The translations under genes were made by a program, and so were the position numbers. A stretch of 64,000 nucleotides of DNA, taken from assembly GCA_013140455.1 (NCBI GenBank), contig JABFSU010000009.1:31696-95695 (forward strand). Reading direction: 5' to 3'. Under the pieces are notes generated by a model. It saw only the letters and a program-made list of their open reading frames with translations. It ran no database searches and was not told the DNA's origin. Below, in pieces: positions 57,265 through 64,000 of this stretch. The stretch is from Nitrospira sp. (GTDB taxonomy: Bacteria; Nitrospirota; Nitrospiria; Nitrospirales; Nitrospiraceae). The stretch's first letter is position 1; each line of letters begins with the position of its first letter.

Positions 57265-57518
57265 CGCGGTCTCATCTGTGCGCGGGCCGGTCGGCGCCGG
57301 ATGAACCGCTCGAGGTCGGCTTCCGTCTTGATGCCAAGGCGCTTGGCGGTCTCAGCGCCCCACCGGCGGAGTCTCTGCCAGCGTCGCGAGGTTAGGTACT
57401 GCCGCAACGCTACCTCAACGAGCTTCGCCGGAGTCGTGGACTCCGCGCTTGCCGCACGTTTGGTCTCACGCACCAGATCGTTCGGAAGCACAATGGTCAT
57501 TGGTTTTGGCGTTGCCAT
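57261..57518 (-). CDS. ribbon-helix-helix-type antitoxin
   Basis: PMTIVLPNDLVRETKRAASAESTTPAKLVEVALRQYLTSRR; overlaps the PIN gene start by 4 nt. Confidence 0.8.
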   Translation of the reverse strand: MATPKPMTIVLPNDLVRETKRAASAESTTPAKLVEVALRQYLTSRRWQRLRRWGAETAKRLGIKTEADLERFIRRRPARAQMRPR

Positions 57519-57607
57519 CGTCGCGTATCCTCTTCAGCGTCAGATCGTGTCGTTAGCTTGGGCTAGGAGACGGGGTTCTGTCAAGCAACAGAACCCGAGC
57601 TGACGCC

Positions 57608-59797
57608 ATGCCGGCCGATGTAGGAAATGGTTCTCCTCCTTCCGATTCTTCTCAACCTTCTGCGGTGGCAGAGGGGTCTGACACAGGCCTGATCTGTCTT
57701 CTCATCCTTGCCCGGTACTACGATCTTCCCGCTGACGGGTCGCAGTTGCGCCACCAGTTTGCGCAATCGGGACAACTGCTTTCCAATACCGATCTGCTTC
57801 GTGCGGCAAAGCATCTCGGGTTGAAGGCCGGGACGCTTACAATATCATGGGATAAACTGGCCGGAACGCCGTTTCCTGCGATAGCGAAGCGCACGGACGG
57901 CCGGTATGTGGTGCTGGCCAAGATTGACGGCGACAAGGCGCTGATCCAGGATCCCGTGGCCGGGCGTCCGTTGGTGCTCTCGCGCGAGCAGTTTGAGTCG
58001 ACCTGGTCGGGCGACCTGCTGCTCTTTACGAAGCGGGCGAATCTGCGCCTGCACGATCTGAAATTCGATTTCACCTGGTTCATTCCCTCCATTGTGAAGT
58101 ACCGGAAGTTTCTCGGAGAAGTCCTTGTCGCCTCGTTCTTTCTCCAGATTTTTGCGCTGCTGACCCCGCTGTTTACCCAAGTGGTGATCGACAAGGTGCT
58201 GGTGCACAAGGGCTTCACGACCTTGCATGTGTTGGCGATCGGAATGGTTGCGCTGGCGATCTTCGACGCCCTGCTCGGCGGGTTGCGCACCTATTTGTTT
58301 GCCCATACGACCAATCGCATTGATGTCGGGCTCGGCGCACAGCTGTTCCGTCATATTCTGGCGTTGCCGCTGGCGTATTTCGAAGCGAGACGTGTCGGCG
58401 ATACGGTGGCTCGGGTGCGTGAACTGGAACAGATCCGTCAGTTCCTGACGAGCCATTCTGTCACGGTCGTGTTGGATGTGCTCTTCACGGTGGTCTTCCT
58501 TGCCGTGATGTGGCTGTACAGTCCGATACTAACAGGCGTGGTGATGCTGTCGTTGCCATTCTATGCCTTGTTGTCGATTGCCATTACGCCGGCGATCCGC
58601 GCCAGACTTCATGAAAAGTTCAATCGTGGCGCGGAGAACCAGTCCTTCCTGGTCGAGGCGATCAGCGGCATTCAGACTGTGAAGGCCATGGCGGTTGAGC
58701 CGCCCCTGCTACGCAAGTGGGAAGAGCAATTGGCCGGCTATGTGGGCGCGAGTTTTCGTGCCACGAGTCTGATTACTGTGGCGAGCCAGGTTGCTACCTG
58801 CATCCAGAAAGTGACCGTCGTGGCGGTGCTTTGGCTCGGGGCCTATCGCGTGATTGAAGGGGATCTCAGTATCGGGCAGCTCATCGCCTTTAATATGCTT
58901 TCGGCGCAGGTGACCGGCCCGATGTTGCGCCTCGTCAATCTCTGGCAGGAGTTCCAGCAGGTCGGCATTTCGGTGCAACGGCTCGGGGATGTGCTCAACA
59001 CTCAGCCGGAGCCTTCCTACAACCCGAACCGGACCACATTACCGCAAGTCGCGGGACAGGTCGTACTTGAAGAGGTGACGTTTCGGTACCGTCCGGATGG
59101 TGCGCAAGTGCTGCGCAAGGTGTCGTTGACGGTGGCACCCGGCAAGGTCATCGGCATTGTCGGACGGTCGGGGTCGGGGAAGAGCACCATTGCCAAACTG
59201 ATTCAACGGCTCTATGTGCCGGAGCGGGGGCGCATTCTGGTCGATGGGGTCGATCTGGCGCAGGTGGATCCCGCCTGGTTGCGCCGTCAGGTGGGTGTGG
59301 TGTTGCAAGAAAACTTTCTCTTCAATCAGTCGGTACGCGACAACATCGCCTTGACCGATCCGGGGTTGGCGATGGAGCAGGTGATGCACGCCGCGAAGTT
59401 GGCCGGCGCCCATGAGTTTATCCTTGAGTTGCCGGAGGGCTACGACACGGTGGTCGGAGAACATGGCTGTTCGCTGTCCGGTGGGCAGCGGCAGCGCATT
59501 GCGATCGCCCGAGCGCTGGTGGCGAATCCCCGTATTCTGATCTTTGATGAGGCGACGAGCGCCTTGGATTATGAATCCGAGGCAATTATTCAGCAGAACA
59601 TGGCTCTGATTTGTAAAGGACGCACGGTGTTCATCATCGCCCACCGGCTCAGCACGGTGCGGCCGGCTCATTGCATTTATGTGATTGATAAAGGCGAAGC
59701 GGTCGAGTCCGGCTCACATGAGGAGTTGGTGCGTTTGAAGGGATTCTACGCCCGGCTGTGTCATCATCAGAATGGAGTGAAACCGATATCGGTGTAA
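57608..59797 (+). CDS. type I secretion ABC transporter/permease with C39-like (inactive) N-terminal domain
   Basis: TM domain; GIVGRSGSGKSTIAKLIQRLY; LSGGQRQRIAIARALVANPRILIFDEATSALDYESE; H-loop IIAHRLSTVR. Confidence 0.97.
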   Translation: MPADVGNGSPPSDSSQPSAVAEGSDTGLICLLILARYYDLPADGSQLRHQFAQSGQLLSNTDLLRAAKHLGLKAGTLTISWDKLAGTPFPAIAKRTDGRYVVLAKIDGDKALIQDPVAGRPLVLSREQFESTWSGDLLLFTKRANLRLHDLKFDFTWFIPSIVKYRKFLGEVLVASFFLQIFALLTPLFTQVVIDKVLVHKGFTTLHVLAIGMVALAIFDALLGGLRTYLFAHTTNRIDVGLGAQLFRHILALPLAYFEARRVGDTVARVRELEQIRQFLTSHSVTVVLDVLFTVVFLAVMWLYSPILTGVVMLSLPFYALLSIAITPAIRARLHEKFNRGAENQSFLVEAISGIQTVKAMAVEPPLLRKWEEQLAGYVGASFRATSLITVASQVATCIQKVTVVAVLWLGAYRVIEGDLSIGQLIAFNMLSAQVTGPMLRLVNLWQEFQQVGISVQRLGDVLNTQPEPSYNPNRTTLPQVAGQVVLEEVTFRYRPDGAQVLRKVSLTVAPGKVIGIVGRSGSGKSTIAKLIQRLYVPERGRILVDGVDLAQVDPAWLRRQVGVVLQENFLFNQSVRDNIALTDPGLAMEQVMHAAKLAGAHEFILELPEGYDTVVGEHGCSLSGGQRQRIAIARALVANPRILIFDEATSALDYESEAIIQQNMALICKGRTVFIIAHRLSTVRPAHCIYVIDKGEAVESGSHEELVRLKGFYARLCHHQNGVKPISV

Positions 59798-59831
59798 GAA
59801 ATTTCAGCAGAGGAGCTGTAGGGGAGCAGCG

Positions 59832-61268
59832 ATGGCATTCGGGGCAGTAGCACGACATTGGGCCGTATGGAAGGCGGCCTGGAAGACAGAGGCCGGAACG
59901 GGGTCAGGAACCATTTGTCGGAACGACCCGCCGGGCGCTTCGCGCAAACGGTTCCTGACCCCCTCTGCGCGGGCTGCGGAGTTTCTCCCCGCTGTGCTCG
60001 AAATTCAGCAGTCGCCGCCGTCGCCGATCGGCCGGGCGATTCTTTGGACGATCATGGCGGTCTTCTCGTTCGCGGTGCTGTGGGCGACCTTCGGATGGAT
60101 CGATATCGTGGCGACGGCGCAGGGCAAGATCATTCCCAGCGGATATTCCAAAGTGATTCAGCCGTATGAGACGGGGGTGATTGCTGCGATCCATGTACTG
60201 GACGGGCAGGTGGTGAAGAAAGGCGAGGTGCTGATTGAGCTGGATCCCACGCAAAATCGTGCGGACCATGATCGGGCGTCCAACGAATATCGTGCAGCCA
60301 GGGTTGAGGCGGCGAGACTGCGCGCACTGATCGCAGGACAGTCGACTTTTGAGGTGCCTGCCGATGCCGATCCGCAGTATGTCGCGCTGCAACAGCAGTT
60401 GTTGGTCGATCAGCTGGCCGAATATCGCGCGAAAGTGGCGGCGGCACAACATCTCGTTGACCAACGCCGGTCCGCCTTGGAGCAAACCCGCGAGAATATT
60501 GTCCGTCTCGAAGCGACCGTCCCCATGGAGACGGAACGCGCCGAGGCCTACAAGAAGCTGCTCGAACATGACGCCGTCACCAAGATGGATTTTCTGCAGG
60601 CCGAAGGGCAACGCATCGACAAGGTGCAGGAGTTGGCCGGCCAACGGAATAAGGTGAAGCAGGATCAGTCGGCACTGGCCGAGGCCGAGAAACACTATCG
60701 CGCGATGGTGTCGGAATTCCAGCAGGCCAGGCAGGTCGAACTCTCCACCACTGAAACCAAGGCCTCGTCGCTTGTTCAGGATGTGACCAAGGCTGGACAG
60801 AAGGCGGATTTGCAGAGACTGACGACGCCGATCGATGGAGTCGTTCAGCAATTGGCTGTTCATACGGTGGGTGGTGTCGTGACGCCGGCGCAGCAGTTGT
60901 TGATTGTTGTCTCGCAAGACCATCCGGTGGAAGTCGAAGCGCAAGTAGAAAACAAAGATGTAGGGTTTGTGAAGGAGGGGCAACCGGTCGAGATCAAAGT
61001 CGAAACCTTTCCGTTCACCCTTTACGGCACTATTCCCGGTCGGGTGCTCACGGTGTCCGACGATGCCGCACCGGTTGAAAAAGTCGGGCTGATCTATCCC
61101 TCCCGCGTGAGTATGGATCGAGGGATGATCCAGGTGGAGGGGAAGCAGGTACATCTGACTCCCGGAATGGCGGTCACGGTGGAAATCAAAACCGGCCAGC
61201 GGCGGGTCATCGAGTATCTCCTCAGCCCATTGCTGAAGTCCGTGAAAGAAAGTTTGCGAGAACGCTGA
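59832..61268 (+). CDS. HlyD-family type I secretion membrane fusion protein
   Basis: EFLPAVLEIQQSPPSPIGRAILWTIMAVFSFAVLWATFGWIDIVATAQGKIIPSGYSKVIQPYETGVIAAIHVLDGQVVKKGEVLIELD. Confidence 0.96.
   Translation: MAFGAVARHWAVWKAAWKTEAGTGSGTICRNDPPGASRKRFLTPSARAAEFLPAVLEIQQSPPSPIGRAILWTIMAVFSFAVLWATFGWIDIVATAQGKIIPSGYSKVIQPYETGVIAAIHVLDGQVVKKGEVLIELDPTQNRADHDRASNEYRAARVEAARLRALIAGQSTFEVPADADPQYVALQQQLLVDQLAEYRAKVAAAQHLVDQRRSALEQTRENIVRLEATVPMETERAEAYKKLLEHDAVTKMDFLQAEGQRIDKVQELAGQRNKVKQDQSALAEAEKHYRAMVSEFQQARQVELSTTETKASSLVQDVTKAGQKADLQRLTTPIDGVVQQLAVHTVGGVVTPAQQLLIVVSQDHPVEVEAQVENKDVGFVKEGQPVEIKVETFPFTLYGTIPGRVLTVSDDAAPVEKVGLIYPSRVSMDRGMIQVEGKQVHLTPGMAVTVEIKTGQRRVIEYLLSPLLKSVKESLRER
59900..59962. 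repeat. 63-bp REP-like palindromic element inside the HlyD coding sequence
   Basis: GGGGTCAGGAACCaTTTG (59900-59917) versus reverse complement of 59945-59962, GGGGTCAGGAACCgTTTG; outer 13 bp perfect; length 63 nt. Confidence 0.85.
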
Positions 61269-62605
61269 TGATGCGGCGAGGGATCGTACCCGCGGTCGTG
61301 GGGTTGGTCCTGTTTATGCTGAACCCTGTGGCGTGGGCTGCCGAGACGGCGGGGGCCGGTACCCCTGGTCCACCGGCTGTTCTGAGTCTGACGTTGCGCG
61401 GAGCGCTGACCGCGGCGGTCGACAATAATCCCGATGTGCAGCTCTATAAAGAACGGATTGAGGCGGCGCAGGGACAGGTACAGACGCAATTGGGCAGCCT
61501 GCTGCCCAATCTGGCAGGCACGGTGCGGCAGACGCGGCAAACCCAGTTTCTCGGGACCTTCGGGCTTGCTCCTCAACGAACCGATCCGTTCAGCATTTTC
61601 GATGGGCGGGTGAACGCCTCCCAAAATCTTTTCAGCGTGAGTTTGATTCAGCGGTGGCGGGCTTCGCGAGAATCGCTGCACGTGACGGAGTTTGAGTCTG
61701 ATAGTCGGAAGTATGATGTTATGGCCAGCGCAGCCTTAGCCTACATGGAAGGGCTCAAGGCGATGGCGATGGTCAAGATGCATGAGGCTAATCAGCGGGT
61801 CATGGAGGAATTGCTCGCGCTGGTGAAACAACGGCAGCGTGGCGGCGTCGCGACGGGGTTAGACATCGCCCGCCTCGATGCACAAATCGCGAGCGAGCGT
61901 CAACTGGCTTCCACCTCCCGTTACGAGGTGGAGCATAGCAAGCTCACATTACTCAATCTCTTGTCCATCCCGTACGACATCACGTTGAGGCTTTCGGATG
62001 AACTGAAAAGCGACATAGGGGAGATTCCTTCTTCGCACGGTGCCGTGGAAGGTGCGTTGGGTGCTCGTCCGGAAGTGCAAGCGCAGTTTACCCGAGTGAA
62101 GGCTTCGGAGCTGACCTATTCGTCGATTACCGGCGAGCGGCTGCCTTCGCTCGTTGCGCAGGGAGATTACGGCTTGATCGGAAACCGGTGGAACAATACG
62201 CTCGATACGTACAATATGGCGCTCTTGCTCCAGATTCCCATTTTCGACGGCGCACAACGGGAAGGGCGGATTGCCGAAGCCCGGAGTCAATTGCGGCAGG
62301 AAGCGCTCCGGATGCGGACGGTGCTCAACCAGGTGAAGATGGAAGTGCACGATGCCCTGGCTGCCGTTACAGCGGCCAAGGAACAGGTGGCGATTGCACA
62401 AGCCGGTTTGCAGATGGCGACGAAGGAACTTGATCTGGCCCGCGAGCGCTACGCCGTGATCACCGCTGCCAGCTATTTCGAACTGACGAATGGACTGACC
62501 AGCGTGGCCAGAGGGAGAGAGAATCTGGTCAACGCGCTCTTCCAGCTCAACGCCGCCCGCGTCAACCTCGCCCGCTCGACCGGCTCGCTCAATTCACTAC
62601 AGTAA
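61268..62605 (+). CDS. TolC-family outer membrane protein
   Basis: LSLTLRGALTAAVDNNPDVQLYKERIEAAQGQVQTQLGSLLPNLAG; two-fold coiled-coil layout; starts at the adaptor stop. Confidence 0.93.
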   Translation: MMRRGIVPAVVGLVLFMLNPVAWAAETAGAGTPGPPAVLSLTLRGALTAAVDNNPDVQLYKERIEAAQGQVQTQLGSLLPNLAGTVRQTRQTQFLGTFGLAPQRTDPFSIFDGRVNASQNLFSVSLIQRWRASRESLHVTEFESDSRKYDVMASAALAYMEGLKAMAMVKMHEANQRVMEELLALVKQRQRGGVATGLDIARLDAQIASERQLASTSRYEVEHSKLTLLNLLSIPYDITLRLSDELKSDIGEIPSSHGAVEGALGARPEVQAQFTRVKASELTYSSITGERLPSLVAQGDYGLIGNRWNNTLDTYNMALLLQIPIFDGAQREGRIAEARSQLRQEALRMRTVLNQVKMEVHDALAAVTAAKEQVAIAQAGLQMATKELDLARERYAVITAASYFELTNGLTSVARGRENLVNALFQLNAARVNLARSTGSLNSLQ

Positions 62606-62743
62606 GGGATTTACGACGGCCTGTGCTGTTGGTGATCTACTGCGCGACGGACTGGCAGCGCATCGTTTTGGGGATTCGATGTGCGCCTCCGGTCGATTGT
62701 CGACGCAGAGACTAGCCCCGATGCGTTCTCTGGGCAATGAAAA

Positions 62744-63499
62744 CTACTTGAGGGGGATCATAACGCTGATGGCGCCGCCGAGGTCGCCTTCTTTGCCGCC
62801 TTCTCGCGGATACCCGGAGATGTCCCGTTCGCCCTTCGGTTCACCGTGGCAGGCCAGGCAGGATTTTGCATAATAGAGCGGGAGCATCAAGCGAGCGCTG
62901 CGTCCTTCGTCCACCAGCTCGCTGATGATTTGGGGCTTATCGGATGCGGAGGAGCTACTGAACCGTTCGAAGGCGGCGGCCTCATAGGCGTCGGGCTTGT
63001 TTTTCAGATTTCTTACCAAATGGTCGGGTGCTGTCTGCTTCATATAGATCGGTGAAAACTTTTGAAACCGGGCGGCGGTCTCGGTGCCGAAGGTCGCCGG
63101 GATGAGGCCTTTGTATCGCAACCCTGGAAGGCTGAGCACGGGTTGGTAGCTTTGGATGGTTCCAATGCTGTCCCTGAAGAGTTGGGCGAGAAGCGGCTTA
63201 GCCATTGCCGGAACGGTTGCGCCTTCCAGGTTATTCAGTGCGATTCCGGTCTGCCGCTGGAACTCAGCGAGCATGTCCTGTTCAAATAATTCCGGCGTGA
63301 ATTTCTTGTCTGTTTGAGTCGGGGTATTGATGAGGCCCTGGTGTTTAGCGACCGTGACCCGACCAGAATCCAGTAGGATCGCCAGCAACCGTGCCGTTTC
63401 CAACGCGTCTTCTTGTTGGCCTCCGAACAGGCGGGATGAGAGGGCGGCAAGGGTGAACAGAGCCATTGCCACGAGCAGCGGGAACCGGTGCATTTTCAT
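62744..63499 (-). CDS. DUF3365 (Tll0287-like) c-type haem protein
   Basis: Signal-like N-terminus; FSPIYMKQTAPDHLVRNLKNKPDAYE; YYAKSCLACHGEPKGERDISGYPREGGKEGDLGGAISV. Confidence 0.88.
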   Translation of the reverse strand: MKMHRFPLLVAMALFTLAALSSRLFGGQQEDALETARLLAILLDSGRVTVAKHQGLINTPTQTDKKFTPELFEQDMLAEFQRQTGIALNNLEGATVPAMAKPLLAQLFRDSIGTIQSYQPVLSLPGLRYKGLIPATFGTETAARFQKFSPIYMKQTAPDHLVRNLKNKPDAYEAAAFERFSSSSASDKPQIISELVDEGRSARLMLPLYYAKSCLACHGEPKGERDISGYPREGGKEGDLGGAISVMIPLK

Positions 63500-63564
63500 A
63501 CGGTCATCATCCCTTCCATTCCACTTGTCGACATCCGCCGGGGGTGTACCCTACCGCGTTAGGG

Positions 63565-63608
63565 GCGCGCCTGGCCACTCCTCGAAAGAGGGGAGTGCCC
63601 AGGCACGC
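63565..63608. repeat. intergenic imperfect hairpin with GAAA loop
   Basis: GCGCGCCTGGCCACTCCTC-GAAA-GAGGGGAGTGCCCAGGCACGC, paired with one bulge and two mismatches. Confidence 0.6.
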
Positions 63609-63689
63609 GGGGGATGATGCCGCTGGTGTGTAGTATGTGCTGGCGTATAGTGCGGAGGAATTCGGATGAGCGGGCCGTCGATTCAGGCT

Positions 63690-64000
63690 CTATGCCGCCA
63701 TCGCCAGGGGATAGATGAACGAGAGGGTATCTTGCAGTTGGCCTTGGGCTTCTTTCAACAGAGCCGGGCGTTCGTCGGGATTGAATTGTGTGCAGGAGAG
63801 TGCGAAGGGATCAAACACTGGAGGCTGTTTGGCACGGTTCGGGTCTAATTCGGCGTGATCGGCGACGGCCCCGGCGAGGTGGACGATCGACGCATGGAGG
63901 TTGTATTCGCCGGCGTCATGCGGACTCAGTTGATGGCGAATGGCCTGTTCGATCTGGCCCGGCATGCCCCAGAAGCGAATCAATTCTGCGCCGACTTCGG
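63690..64000 (-). CDS. HDOD-domain-like protein, C-terminal part (truncated by window end)
   Basis: Frame is open to the window edge (EVGAELIRFWGMPGQIEQAIRHQLSPHDAGEYNLHASIVHLAGAVADHAE), similar to HDOD C-termini. Confidence 0.65.
   Translation of the reverse strand, partial: EVGAELIRFWGMPGQIEQAIRHQLSPHDAGEYNLHASIVHLAGAVADHAELDPNRAKQPPVFDPFALSCTQFNPDERPALLKEAQGQLQDTLSFIYPLAMAA

Noticed and set aside
59904-61154. 416-aa minus-strand ORF antisense to the HlyD-type gene
   Set aside because: The sense strand has clear adaptor motifs; the antisense product looks like random His/Arg/Leu-rich translation.

Overview
This 64 kb window is a bacterial chromosomal segment. Gene content and one dispersed repeat look Nitrospira-like, but that taxonomic call is inference. 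The left and centre are dense housekeeping and stress or respiratory genes: a LonB-type protease, an HPF/cold-shock fusion, and a + strand formate oxidation cluster (NuoE-like, NuoF-like, Cys-type formate dehydrogenase alpha, FocA-type channel) interleaved with three UspA proteins and a PfkB kinase, with a fourth UspA protein divergent from it. They also include a four-gene phosphorelay, a minus-strand ferredoxin cluster, a secreted stand-alone Lon (S16) domain protein, Ald, tRNA-Pro(CGG), an RpoD/RpoS-type sigma factor, Apt, DksA/TraR and QueC. The right part (about 41.6-62.6 kb) looks like an accessory region. It has an AbiEii-type nucleotidyltransferase pair, a hicB with a hicA remnant, a 3933-aa RTX protein with an N-terminal lipase-like Ser-hydrolase domain, and a translationally overlapping exported protein upstream of it. 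A PIN/RHH toxin-antitoxin pair and a complete type I secretion system follow (ABC transporter with degenerate C39 domain, HlyD-type adaptor, TolC-type outer membrane protein). The main hypotheses are: (1) the RTX hydrolase and its overlapping exported partner form a toxin/immunity-like or enzyme/chaperone-like module secreted by the adjacent T1SS; (2) a 63-bp palindromic REP-like element is inserted in frame in the HlyD-type adaptor gene; (3) apt may start at a non-canonical ATC codon; (4) an exported Lon-type peptidase lacks an ATPase domain. All calls come from reading the sequence; no database searches were run.
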